From the NCBI GenBank assembly GCA_041658185.1, contig JBBAAR010000009.1, positions 1 to 64,000 of the forward strand: a stretch of DNA of 64,000 nt. Direction: 5' to 3'. Both the position numbers and the translations under genes were made by a program. Positions 1 to 8,017 of the stretch are shown in pieces (the stretch's first letter is position 1; every line of letters starts with the position of its first letter). Under the pieces are notes generated by a model that made no database searches, was not told where the DNA came from, and saw only the letters and a program-made list of their open reading frames with translations. This DNA comes from UBA8919 sp041658185. GTDB taxonomy: Bacteria; Elusimicrobiota; UBA8919.

Positions 1-143
1 CAGAATATGACATTGAAACCAGTAAACAAAAACGTGAAGTGTGGGTGAAAGCATGGAAAAAAATAAGCGGGAAAGAAATTTCTGAAATACGAAAAGAATT
101 AGAAAATGAGTTTCGTAAAATTCTTGGTGTTGATAATAATTAA
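1..143 (+). CDS. 3' end of an unidentified gene (partial)
   Basis: An open frame enters from the left edge (frame beginning at base 3) and stops at TAA 141-143, giving the last 46 residues of a protein. The fragment is rich in Lys and Glu, contains two Trp four residues apart, and reads like a helical C-terminus. I do not recognise a family. A small transposase or another accessory protein is possible because the next 2.5 kb looks like an insert, but nothing in the fragment proves that. Confidence 0.5.
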   Translation, partial: EYDIETSKQKREVWVKAWKKISGKEISEIRKELENEFRKILGVDNN

Positions 144-156
144 CTTGCTCAGTTTT

Positions 157-186
157 GATTTGAAAACTTGAAAAATAATTTTGGGA
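157..186 (+). repeat. Left copy of an imperfect direct repeat flanking the caspase-TPR gene
   Basis: Positions 157-186 align with 2632-2660 in the same orientation; about 22 of 30 positions match, including an exact 10-mer (tttgaaaact at 159-168 and 2634-2643). Just inside the pair are inverted copies of gaaccgtccc (198-207 and, on the other strand, 2621-2630). The two pairs bracket the gene at 269-2593. This is compatible with insertion or with recombination between repeat copies. Confidence 0.5.
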
Positions 187-197
187 TTAGAATATCT

Positions 198-209
198 GAA
201 CCGTCCCCG
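198..209 (+). repeat. Left arm of inverted repeat (gaaccgtcccc)
   Basis: gaaccgtccccg at 198-209 is answered by ccgggacggttc at 2619-2630, giving a 10-bp exact inverted match 2.4 kb apart around the caspase-like gene. Motifs of this gaaccgtccc type are common as dispersed repeats in bacterial accessory DNA. Whether these are termini of an element cannot be decided here. Confidence 0.45.
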
Positions 210-268
210 TATTTCTTCATTTTCGTCTGATAATTCCATAATTGAACAGAAATCAACACTATAAACAT

Positions 269-2593
269 ATGAAAAAAATAAATTTCATTAAATATTTAAA
301 AATAATATTTATTTTTTTAATTATTGCCATCAATTTATATGCAAAAACACATGAAAAAGAATTTTACGATAAAAAGTATGCTCTATGTATTGGTATTAAT
401 AAATATACTGGCGATATCCCTGAATTAAAATATGCTGTTAATGATGCATTGGAGATAAAAAAAGAATTAATTAAACATGGTTTTATAACGAAATTGTTAA
501 TTAATGAACAAGCTACAAAAGATAATATTTTAAAGTATTTTCAAGATATAAAATATTTAGCTAACAAAAATGATTTAATATTAATTTATTTTGCAGGTCA
601 TGGAACAACGAACACAGAGAAAGATTACCATGAAAAGGGATATTTAATTCCTTACGATTGTGTAAAAGGTACGGATACAGATAAATTCATTCCCATGGAA
701 ATATTTTCTGAAATTGCTAAATTAAGAAAAAATAAACAAATATTATTTTTAATCGATTCTTGTTTCTCAGGATATGGTTTTACTAGAAAAGCTGTAAGTT
801 TTGATAAGGGTATTGATTATGCATATAAATTAGCATCTTTAGATAGTGCTCAGTTAATAGCTGCTGGACTAAAAAATGAAACTGCTGAAGAAAAAAATGG
901 ACACGGAGTGTTTACATATTTTCTTTTAAAAGCATTAAGTGGAGATTGTGATGCAGACAAAGATAAAATTATTACTGCTAGTGATATAGGTATTTACAGT
1001 AGAAAATGTGTTACTGAAGAAACAAAGATGCAACAAACACCTCAATTCGGATGGCTTAGTGGTAATGGAGATATTGTATTTGATTTAACAGAAAGGACAA
1101 AGATTTTTACATCAGAGAATTTTGATAAGTTAATTGAATCAAAAGAAGAAATTGTTTTTACAGAAGATAAAATAATGCAAGAATGTGAAAAAGCTGATAT
1201 TTTTGAAAAACAGGGGAAGTTTATTGAGGTTGAAGAAATATTAATAAATTTGACAAAAAGAATAAAAAAAGAAGATATAAAGGTAATTGCTGAAATTTAT
1301 TCAAGATTATCAGAAAATGCTTCTGATATGGGATATTATGACTTAGGAATATATTATGGTCAGATAGCACTAAATGCTCAGGTAAAGTTAAGTGGTTGGA
1401 ATTCTCAGGATACAGCAAATATTATAAATGCTATAGCAATGAATTCAGAAGGTAAAGGAGATTATGATAGAGCACTTGAACATTACATCAAAGCTTTAGA
1501 CATTACTCGCAAACAAGAAAAGATTAGATTAGATGATGTGGCTAGTTTATACAATAATATTGGAAATATATATCAACAAAAAGGACAATATGATTTAGCT
1601 ATTAAATACTATAATGAATCTTTAACAATTAAAAAAAAGTATTTTAAGAATGATTATTTAGATTTAAGCAATTCTTATAATAATTTTGCTACTGTTTATG
1701 ACCAAAAGGGTAATTATGATAGGGCACTTAAATTTGCTTTTAAAGCATTAAATATAAGGAAAAAACATCTCCCAAAAAATCATCAAAAACTAAGTGGAAT
1801 ACTTGATAATATAGGAAACATTTACAAGAATAAAGGAGAGTATGACATGGCCATTGAATATTATAATAAATCATTAAAAATTAAGTCTGATTATTTTGGA
1901 CGAGAACATCCTAATTTAATTAGTATCTATAATAACTTAGCAAATGTTTATGAGAATAAAGGGGTTTACGATAAAGCAATTGAATTTTATAATAAATCAA
2001 TGGATATAATCCGAGAAAATTATCCAGACATCAACCTTCCTACTACTGCAAGAATTTATAATAATCTTGGAATTGTATATGCTGATAAAAGAAATTATGA
2101 AGAAGCATTAAAATATTATAATAAGTCCTTAGAAATTAAAATGAATTATCTTGAATCTAATCACCCAGATATAATTTCATCATATATTAATATTGGGAAT
2201 GCTTATAAAGGTCTAAGTAAATATGATTTAGCAATGGATTGGTATAATAAAGCTTCTGATGTAATTTTTTCAATATTAGATAAAAAACATCCACTTGTTG
2301 CTAAATTATATAGTAATATTGGACAAAACTTTCATTTGACTGGTAATTTAGTCGAAAGCTTAAAATATTATAATTTGGCGTTAGAAATATACTTAAATAG
2401 TTTGGGAAGAATGCATCCTGAGGTTGCAGCATTGTATGATAATCTTGGGACTCTTTATTCTAATATGGGCGATAAAAACGAATCTTGTAAAAATTTTAAA
2501 AAAGCATATGAAATTAATGTTCAATTATTTGGTAAAGAAGATGAAAAAAGTTTAAAATTAAAAGAGAAAATTAATTATCTTAAAAAAAAGTAA
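269..2593 (+). CDS. Secreted caspase-like (peptidase C14) protein with TPR array
   Basis: Predicted cysteine peptidase of the caspase/metacaspase clan fused to a scaffold for protein contacts. ATG at 269 is preferred to an upstream TTG at 242 because it opens directly on a signal-peptide-like stretch (MKK, then about 16 hydrophobic residues). Catalytic dyad visible: His in FAGHG (about residue 111) and Cys in IDSCFSG (about 165). A DxDxDK calcium-loop-like motif follows near residue 230. From about residue 340 to the end there are at least eight TPR units of the kinesin-light-chain type (YNNIGNIY...KGxYDxAIxYYNKSL). Base composition is much more AT-rich than the downstream operons, and repeats flank it, which suggests acquisition. 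The family includes cell-death and signalling effectors, but a gasdermin or other partner gene is not seen nearby, so function is open. Confidence 0.85.
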   Translation: MKKINFIKYLKIIFIFLIIAINLYAKTHEKEFYDKKYALCIGINKYTGDIPELKYAVNDALEIKKELIKHGFITKLLINEQATKDNILKYFQDIKYLANKNDLILIYFAGHGTTNTEKDYHEKGYLIPYDCVKGTDTDKFIPMEIFSEIAKLRKNKQILFLIDSCFSGYGFTRKAVSFDKGIDYAYKLASLDSAQLIAAGLKNETAEEKNGHGVFTYFLLKALSGDCDADKDKIITASDIGIYSRKCVTEETKMQQTPQFGWLSGNGDIVFDLTERTKIFTSENFDKLIESKEEIVFTEDKIMQECEKADIFEKQGKFIEVEEILINLTKRIKKEDIKVIAEIYSRLSENASDMGYYDLGIYYGQIALNAQVKLSGWNSQDTANIINAIAMNSEGKGDYDRALEHYIKALDITRKQEKIRLDDVASLYNNIGNIYQQKGQYDLAIKYYNESLTIKKKYFKNDYLDLSNSYNNFATVYDQKGNYDRALKFAFKALNIRKKHLPKNHQKLSGILDNIGNIYKNKGEYDMAIEYYNKSLKIKSDYFGREHPNLISIYNNLANVYENKGVYDKAIEFYNKSMDIIRENYPDINLPTTARIYNNLGIVYADKRNYEEALKYYNKSLEIKMNYLESNHPDIISSYINIGNAYKGLSKYDLAMDWYNKASDVIFSILDKKHPLVAKLYSNIGQNFHLTGNLVESLKYYNLALEIYLNSLGRMHPEVAALYDNLGTLYSNMGDKNESCKNFKKAYEINVQLFGKEDEKSLKLKEKINYLKKK

Positions 2594-2618
2594 AACGCTG
2601 ATTATATCCAAGGGAAAA

Positions 2619-2660
2619 CCGGGACGGTTCTGGTTTGAAAACTAGGGAAAGATTTCGGGA
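2619..2660 (+). repeat. Right inverted-repeat arm plus right direct-repeat copy
   Basis: Contains ccgggacggttc (2619-2630), the inverted partner of 198-209, followed at once by the direct-repeat partner (2632-2660) of 157-186. The order is direct repeat then inverted arm on the left, and inverted arm then direct repeat on the right, as expected for an element with terminal inverted repeats inside a duplicated flank. The duplication is long and diverged, so it is not a fresh target-site duplication. Confidence 0.45.
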
Positions 2661-2706
2661 ATGCAAATCAAGTTTCGTATTTTCTAATTTATTGTTTATA
2701 AGTTTC

Positions 2707-2738
2707 CTACTTTCGTAGTTGCGTAGTTGCGAAAGTAG
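2707..2738. repeat. Hairpin: 9-bp perfect inverted repeat with a repeated loop
   Basis: ctactttcg (2707-2715) pairs with cgaaagtag (2730-2738) around a 14-nt loop that itself contains two tagttgcg-like units. There is no T-run after it, so it is not a convincing terminator. It lies in the 270-nt spacer between the caspase-like gene and the tautomerase. The rest of that spacer also has tandem tggacaatg copies (about 2801-2823) and no gene that I can see. Confidence 0.5.
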
Positions 2739-2863
2739 TTGAATAGGTCGGGTTTTACCGACGGCAATGCAAAAAACGGAAAGTGTGATTTTTGTCGGGT
2801 TTGGTGGACAATGTGGACAATGAGGACGCTTTTAATTTTTTTGTCGGATAAGGAGAACACGAT

Positions 2864-3064
2864 ATGCCTTTTGTGAGGATTGATTTGTGGAAAGGCAGGG
2901 AAAAGGGAACGAAGAAGAAATTGATTAAGAATGTGACCTCTGCTGTGGTTGAATCAATCGGCTGTCCGCCGGAAGCCGTTCAGGTGGTCATCAGCGAGGT
3001 TGAAAAGGAAAACTGGGGTTTGGGCGGCGTACCGGCAGATGAGAAGTTCCCGGATAAAAAATAG
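2864..3064 (+). CDS. 4-oxalocrotonate tautomerase family protein
   Basis: A 66-residue protein starting MPFVRIDL. After Met removal it exposes Pro1, the catalytic base of the 4-OT/MIF superfamily, and the mostly beta-alpha-beta small fold matches the usual 60-80 residues. Members catalyse keto-enol tautomerisation, but the substrate cannot be assigned. A clear SD sequence (aaggag) precedes the ATG. It stands alone between the caspase-like gene and tilS, with its own orientation and no operon partner. Confidence 0.8.
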   Translation: MPFVRIDLWKGREKGTKKKLIKNVTSAVVESIGCPPEAVQVVISEVEKENWGLGGVPADEKFPDKK

Positions 3065-3109
3065 CGTCGGGAACGAAAGTCACGGTGTCAGGTTTGATGT
3101 TTCACATTT

Positions 3110-3235
3110 TCAGGATTTTTTATCAGTAATTTTATGTTTCAACACATTTAAAAATATTCCTGCCGGGATGACCTGTCTTGTAAAAATCAGAGTAGTTAGA
3201 AACAGAGCAAATAAAATATTCCTTAGATTTTTCAC
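3110..3235 (-). other. Possible 41-residue secreted or leader peptide, or gene remnant
   Basis: On the minus strand a GTG-initiated frame (start at 3235, TGA ending at 3110) encodes Lys-Asn-Leu-Arg, then about 18 hydrophobic residues, then a polar tail ending DKKS. This has the shape of a signal peptide plus a stub. It fills the 236-nt spacer between the tautomerase and tilS, which otherwise shows nothing but the tilS promoter. The GGAG in front abuts the start too closely for a good SD. It may be the dead 5' end of a lost gene, or chance. Confidence 0.2.
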
Positions 3236-3264
3236 TCCAAAATAACATTGAGTTCATTTTTCTT

Positions 3265-3293
3265 TTGTATTTTTCCGCATTTTTTGCTACAAT
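3265..3293 (+). promoter_or_regulatory. tilS promoter, predicted leaderless start
   Basis: TTGTAT (3265-3270), 17-bp spacer, TACAAT (3288-3293). Only 7 nt separate the -10 box from the tilS ATG at 3301, so transcription is expected to begin at or next to the start codon. No SD sequence is possible in that gap. Confidence 0.65.
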
Positions 3294-3300
3294 TTCCAAT

Positions 3301-4290
3301 ATGTCTCAGAAAATCAAGCGATTTATTGATAAATACAAAATGCTTCAGAAAAATGATAGGGTGCTCATTGGCATTTCCGGCGGGCCCGATTCCGTTTTTT
3401 TAACCGTTATGCTGAAAAGAGTGGAGCATCTCTACAAAATAAAGATTTTTGCCTGCCATATTGACCACCAGTTACGCAAAAATAGTTGGAAAGATGCGCA
3501 GTTCGTAAAAAGGTTTTGCGACAGTTCGGCTGTACCGGTTGAAATAAAAAAAATTAAATTAAAAAAATTTACGGAAGAAAACGCGCGGGACATGAGATAT
3601 AAAATTTTTTGCGAAGTTGCAAAAAAATTCAGATGCAACAAAATTGCAACCGCCCATACGCTCAACGATAATGCCGAGACCGTTTTGATGTGGTTTGCCC
3701 GCGGTTGCGGCGCGAGGGGGCTTAAAGGAATTCCGCCGGTCCGCGGAAAAATAATTAGACCGGTTCTGTGCGTTTCCAAAAAAGAAATTATTTCATATCT
3801 CAAAAGAAACAAAATAAAATACCGTACCGACAGCACGAATTTTTCAAAAAAATTTACAAGAAACAAAATCCGCTTGAATATAATTCCTCAACTTGAAAAA
3901 ATCAATCCAAAAACGGTCAGGCATATTTTTGAACTTTCCGAAAAATTGAGGGGCAGTAGAGTTGACATAAAAGAAAAAAAATGCTATAATAATTTCTTAC
4001 TGAAAGAAAAAACTGTTTTCTTTGATGCGGCAAAAATTGACATCAAAAAAATCAAAATAAGAAAATGGCGATTCGGCGACAGGATGATTCCTTTTGGAAT
4101 GGACAATCCAAAAAAGTTGCAGGATGTTTTTACCGACGCTAAAATCCCCAAAGACATAAGAAAAAAAATACCTGTTGTTTGCGAGGACAACAAAATTATC
4201 TGGGTTGCCGGGGTAAAAAGGTCTGATGCCGCAAAAATTACGGGAGAGAGTAAAGAAATTTTGAAAATGGAGTTAAAAAATGCAAAATGA
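3301..4290 (+). CDS. tilS: tRNA(Ile)-lysidine synthase
   Basis: Modifies C34 of the CAU-anticodon tRNA-Ile with lysine using ATP, so that it reads AUA codons. The N-terminal N-type PP-loop ATPase motif SGGPDS is at about residues 26-31. The C-terminal substrate-binding domain is present (W-R-F-G-D, P-F-G-M, then IPKDIRKKIPVV and IIWVAGVKRSD). ATG 3301 is chosen over an upstream TTG at 3265 because the TTG lies inside the promoter -35 box. The 329-residue length is short for the family but has both ends. The gene overlaps hpt by 11 nt, the common tilS-hpt-ftsH arrangement. The 3' half contains a second, internal consensus promoter. Confidence 0.93.
   Translation: MSQKIKRFIDKYKMLQKNDRVLIGISGGPDSVFLTVMLKRVEHLYKIKIFACHIDHQLRKNSWKDAQFVKRFCDSSAVPVEIKKIKLKKFTEENARDMRYKIFCEVAKKFRCNKIATAHTLNDNAETVLMWFARGCGARGLKGIPPVRGKIIRPVLCVSKKEIISYLKRNKIKYRTDSTNFSKKFTRNKIRLNIIPQLEKINPKTVRHIFELSEKLRGSRVDIKEKKCYNNFLLKEKTVFFDAAKIDIKKIKIRKWRFGDRMIPFGMDNPKKLQDVFTDAKIPKDIRKKIPVVCEDNKIIWVAGVKRSDAAKITGESKEILKMELKNAK
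3962..3990 (+). promoter_or_regulatory. Internal consensus promoter inside tilS
   Basis: TTGACA (3962-3967), exactly 17 bp, TATAAT (3985-3990): a perfect sigma70-type consensus within the tilS coding sequence. The predicted transcript would start near 3997 and carry about 280 nt of the tilS 3' end before hpt at 4280. This could give hpt-ftsH and the downstream run expression independent of the tilS promoter. A perfect match by chance in AT-rich coding DNA is possible. Confidence 0.5.
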
Positions 4291-4819
4291 TATTTCAGAA
4301 ATAATATTTACTGATGAGCAGATTCAAAAAAGGGTAAAAGAACTTGGCTCGGAAATATCAAAAGATTACGAAGGCAAACAAATTACGCTTGTATCCGTCT
4401 TAAAAGGTGCAACTATTTTTCTGGCCGATTTGATGAAAAATCTTTCAATTCCTTTGAGCATTGATTTTATGGCTGTCTCGTCTTACAAAAACACCGAGTC
4501 AAGCGGCGTTGTCCGTATGCTTTTGGATTTAAGAGAATCACCGGAAAATAAAAATCTTCTTATAGTTGAAGACATTATTGACACGGGTCTTACGATGAAC
4601 TATCTCTGTGAAAATTTAAAAACGCGAAATCCAAAATCGCTGAAGATATGTTCGCTTCTTTATAAACCGTCGAGACGAATTAAGGAAATAAAAATTGATT
4701 ATCTGGGTTTTGAAGTGCCCGACAAATTCGTCGTCGGGTACGGTATGGACTATAATGAAATTTACAGGAATCTTCCGTATATCGGAGTCCTGAAACCTGA
4801 AGTATACAGAAGAAAATAG
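4280..4819 (+). CDS. hpt: Hypoxanthine phosphoribosyltransferase
   Basis: Purine salvage enzyme transferring phosphoribose from PRPP to hypoxanthine/guanine. 179 residues, normal for the family. The PRPP-binding signature is clear: VEDIIDTGLTM near residues 94-104, preceded by the KGATIF loop and followed by the FVVGYGMDYNEIYRNLPYIG C-terminal hood. The start codon lies within the end of tilS (11-nt overlap), so translation is probably coupled. ftsH follows after 13 nt. Confidence 0.93.
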   Translation: MQNDISEIIFTDEQIQKRVKELGSEISKDYEGKQITLVSVLKGATIFLADLMKNLSIPLSIDFMAVSSYKNTESSGVVRMLLDLRESPENKNLLIVEDIIDTGLTMNYLCENLKTRNPKSLKICSLLYKPSRRIKEIKIDYLGFEVPDKFVVGYGMDYNEIYRNLPYIGVLKPEVYRRK

Positions 4820-4832
4820 AGAGGCAAATAAA

Positions 4833-6668
4833 ATGAATAAACAGTTAAAAAATGTGGCACTGTGGATGTTGATAATCGTGGGTTTTATTTATTTATGGCA
4901 GATTTCGTCGGAAAAAGCAAAAGAGATTGAACTTACATATTCGGAGTTCAAGCAGTTTGTAAAAGAAAAAAAGGTTTCAGATATTGTAATTTCACCGGAT
5001 ATTATTTCAGGAAATCTTGAAAAGGAAGGGAAGAGTTTTAAATTTAGGGCGGTCCCTGTTGCAGACAGCAAACTTGTGGAAGATTTGGAAGATAACCAAA
5101 TAAAATATAGAGGACAGAAAAACCGCGGTTGGTTTGTTGAACTTCTTTTAAGTATTGTGCCGTGGATATTGATTGCGGCTATATGGTATTTTCTGTTTTT
5201 CCGCGGTGCATCAATGGGCGGCAAACAAATTTTTTCGTTCGGAAGAAGTAAAGCCCGTCTTCAGACGGACAAAAAAATCAAAACAACATTCGCGGACGTT
5301 GCGGGTGTTGAGGAATCAAAAGAGGAACTCAAAGAGATAATTCAGTTTTTGAAAGAACCCGCTAAATTTCAGAAATTAGGCGGAAAAATTCCGAAAGGCG
5401 TTTTGTTAGTCGGACCCGCAGGAACAGGAAAAACACTTCTTGCTAAAGCGGTCGCTGGTGAGGCAGGCGTTCCGTTTTTTGCGTCAAGCGGTTCGGAATT
5501 CGTCGAAATGTTCGTCGGTGTGGGTGCTTCCCGTGTTCGTGATTTGTTTGATATGGGAAGAAAAAATGCTCCCTGTGTTCTTTTTATTGATGAAATTGAT
5601 GCCGTCGGTCGTCACAGAGGCGCAGGTTACGGAGGCGGCCACGACGAACGGGAGCAGACACTTAACCAATTACTCGTAGAAATGGACGGGTTTGAAACAA
5701 AAGAGGGTGTTATAATTCTTGCTGCTACAAACCGTCCGGATGTTCTTGATTCAGCGCTTCTCCGGTCGGGAAGGTTTGACAGACACGTCGTTGTCCCGAT
5801 TCCGGATATAAAAGGCAGAGAAGAAATTTTGCGGGTTCACGCAAAAAATGTAAAACTTTCTCCGTCGGCAGATTTATCCGTTATCGCAAAAAGGACTCCG
5901 GGTTTTGTAGGTGCGGATTTAGCTAATTTGATTAACGAAGCGGCGCTTTTAGCCGCCCGACGGGAAAAAGAGGCAGTTGAAATGCCGGAACTTGAAGAAG
6001 CGATTGATAGAGTTCAAGCGGGTCCCGAACGGCGTTCCAGAAAAATTTCCGAAAAAGAGAAAAAAATCATTGCTTTCCATGAATCCGGACACGCACTTGT
6101 GGCAAAACTCATGCCTAATACGGAGCCGGTTCATAAAATTTCTATAATTCCGAGAGGGATGGCATTGGGTTACACAATCCAACTTCCTACCGAGGATAAA
6201 TATCTTATAACCAAATCTGAAATAATCTCAAAACTCACGGTCTTACTCGGCGGTCGCGCCGCTGAAAAAATTATTTTTAACGAAATAACAACCGGTGCGG
6301 AAAATGACTTGGCAGTTGCCACATCCACGGTTCAGAATATGATTTGTCTTTACGGTATGTCGGATAAATTGGGTAATGTGTCCCTGAAAAAAAGGGAAGA
6401 AGAGGTGTTTTTGGGACGGGATATTTTTGCCCAGGGAAAAATGTATTCCGAAAAAACGGCACAGATGATTGACGAAGAAACAAAAAAAATAATTGATGAA
6501 GCATTCGTTAAAGCTACAGAATTGATAAAAAACAACATTGAAAAACTGAATCGTCTTGCCGAGAAACTTGTTGAAAAAGAGATTTTGGATGGTGATGAAC
6601 TTGCAAGATTGTTAAACGGTGAAACTGTTGCAAGTATGGTAAATAAAAATGAACAAAAAACAAATTGA
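4833..6668 (+). CDS. ftsH: ATP-dependent zinc metalloprotease FtsH
   Basis: Membrane-anchored AAA+ protease that degrades misfolded membrane proteins and regulatory substrates. 611 residues with two N-terminal membrane segments (about 8-24 and 102-123) bounding a small periplasmic domain. AAA module: Walker A GPAGTGKT (194-201), Walker B LFIDEIDAVG, and the SRH region AATNRPDVLD. Zinc-protease motif HESGH (416-420) with the downstream acidic ligand region. A short SD (gaggc) precedes ATG 4833. Its 3' end overlaps folE by 20 nt. Confidence 0.97.
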   Translation: MNKQLKNVALWMLIIVGFIYLWQISSEKAKEIELTYSEFKQFVKEKKVSDIVISPDIISGNLEKEGKSFKFRAVPVADSKLVEDLEDNQIKYRGQKNRGWFVELLLSIVPWILIAAIWYFLFFRGASMGGKQIFSFGRSKARLQTDKKIKTTFADVAGVEESKEELKEIIQFLKEPAKFQKLGGKIPKGVLLVGPAGTGKTLLAKAVAGEAGVPFFASSGSEFVEMFVGVGASRVRDLFDMGRKNAPCVLFIDEIDAVGRHRGAGYGGGHDEREQTLNQLLVEMDGFETKEGVIILAATNRPDVLDSALLRSGRFDRHVVVPIPDIKGREEILRVHAKNVKLSPSADLSVIAKRTPGFVGADLANLINEAALLAARREKEAVEMPELEEAIDRVQAGPERRSRKISEKEKKIIAFHESGHALVAKLMPNTEPVHKISIIPRGMALGYTIQLPTEDKYLITKSEIISKLTVLLGGRAAEKIIFNEITTGAENDLAVATSTVQNMICLYGMSDKLGNVSLKKREEEVFLGRDIFAQGKMYSEKTAQMIDEETKKIIDEAFVKATELIKNNIEKLNRLAEKLVEKEILDGDELARLLNGETVASMVNKNEQKTN

Positions 6669-7215
6669 AAAATCGGTAAAAGAGATACTTCTCGCGATCG
6701 GCGAAAATCCTAAAAGAGAAGGACTTAAAAAAACGCCTGAAAGGGTTGCGAGAATGTATGAGGAAATTTTTTCCGGGATGCAGAAAAATCCCGAAAAGGA
6801 ACTTGAGGTTTATTATACCGAAGAGGAACACGAGGAAATAGTCCTTGTAAAAGATATCAGTTTTTATTCTGTCTGCGAACACCATCTGCTTCCCTTTTTC
6901 GGAAAAGTTCACATAGGATATATTCCCAAAAAAGACAAACTATTGGGCATTTCAAAAATTGCACGACTCGTGGATGTTTTTTCTAAACGGCTCCAATTAC
7001 AGGAGCGCATAACAAAACAACTCGCGGATATTATTATGAAAAAAATTTCGCCTTACGGGGTAATGGTTGTAATTGAAGCGGAACATCTATGTATGACGAT
7101 GCGCGGCGTAAAAAAACCGGAAACAAAAGTTGTAACATCCGCTATAAGGGGAATTTTTTCAAAGGATGCCAAAGCAAGAGCGGAAGCACTTTCATTGATT
7201 AAGGGTATCGGATAA
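6649..7215 (+). CDS. folE: GTP cyclohydrolase I
   Basis: Converts GTP to 7,8-dihydroneopterin triphosphate, the first step of folate synthesis. 188 residues. Zinc-site residues are in CEHHLLPFFGK (Cys-His-His) and LCMTMRGV (second Cys); the catalytic-core signature VDVFSKRLQLQERIT is present. It starts inside the ftsH 3' end and is followed after 1 nt by folP, forming a folE-folP pair in one transcript. Confidence 0.95.
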   Translation: MNKKQIEKSVKEILLAIGENPKREGLKKTPERVARMYEEIFSGMQKNPEKELEVYYTEEEHEEIVLVKDISFYSVCEHHLLPFFGKVHIGYIPKKDKLLGISKIARLVDVFSKRLQLQERITKQLADIIMKKISPYGVMVVIEAEHLCMTMRGVKKPETKVVTSAIRGIFSKDAKARAEALSLIKGIG

Positions 7216-7216
7216 T

Positions 7217-8017
7217 ATGGTCAAAATAGTCGGAATTCTTAATGTTACACCGGATTCGTTTTCAGACGGCGGAAAGTTTTACAATCTGACCGATGCATTA
7301 AAACATGCGGAAAAACTTATATTTGAAGGTGCGGATGTAATTGATATCGGTGGTGAGTCGTCAAGACCGGGAAGCGTTGTTATTTCAGAAGATGAGGAAA
7401 TAAAGCGGGTTGTTCCGGTTATAAAAGAAATCAAAAAAAAATTTCCGAAAATTCCTGTTTCAGTTGACACATATAAGCCGAAAGTTGCATTAAATGCCGT
7501 TGATTCAGGCGCAGAAATAGTTAACGATATCTACGGTTTGAGATGGTGCGACGGAAGTATGGCGGATGTCGTCGCAGAAAAAAAAGTTTCTGTAATAATT
7601 ATGCATATGAAAGGGACACCGCAGGATATGCAGAAAAATCCGGAATATAATGATGTCATTTCAGAGATTTATAAATTTTTCAAAGAGCGGCTAAAATTTG
7701 CGAAATCAAAAGGCATAAAAAAAGAAAAAATAATTTTGGACCCCGGAATCGGTTTCGGGAAAACACTGCGGCATAATCTTCTGATAATGAAAAATCTTTC
7801 AGAATTCGGGAAATTAGGAGTACCTGTTATGGTCGGACCTTCAAGAAAATCTTTTATTAACGGTTTATTGAACGTTGATGTTTCAAACCGTTTAGAGGGT
7901 ACAATAGCCGCATCCATTTATTCATTATTGAACGGGGCTAAATATTTAAGAGTTCATGATGTCTTATCGGTAAAAAGAGCGCTCACCGTTTTTGAGGCAA
8001 TACAAAATGCTGACTGA
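7217..8017 (+). CDS. folP: Dihydropteroate synthase
   Basis: Condenses p-aminobenzoate with dihydropterin pyrophosphate. 266-residue TIM barrel with the signatures GILNVTPDSFSDGG near the N-terminus, DIGGESSRPGS (pterin and PABA loop), ILDPGIGFGKT, and a late RVHDV. The start ATG follows the folE stop by 1 nt. The 3' end overlaps cdaA by 11 nt when cdaA is begun at its ATG 8007. Confidence 0.94.
   Translation: MVKIVGILNVTPDSFSDGGKFYNLTDALKHAEKLIFEGADVIDIGGESSRPGSVVISEDEEIKRVVPVIKEIKKKFPKIPVSVDTYKPKVALNAVDSGAEIVNDIYGLRWCDGSMADVVAEKKVSVIIMHMKGTPQDMQKNPEYNDVISEIYKFFKERLKFAKSKGIKKEKIILDPGIGFGKTLRHNLLIMKNLSEFGKLGVPVMVGPSRKSFINGLLNVDVSNRLEGTIAASIYSLLNGAKYLRVHDVLSVKRALTVFEAIQNAD

Noticed and set aside
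168..195. Promoter for the caspase-like gene (TTGAAA, 16 bp, GAATAT)
   Set aside because: The -10 candidate is poor and lies between the repeat copies in very AT-rich DNA where such matches are common.
2707..2738. Rho-independent terminator after the caspase-like gene
   Set aside because: The stem is perfect, but no U-run follows and the loop is 14 nt; recorded as a hairpin only.
2949..3245. 98-codon + strand frame overlapping the tautomerase end
   Set aside because: Out of frame within the tautomerase gene and then runs through non-coding spacer; sequence rich in Arg/Phe with no family features.
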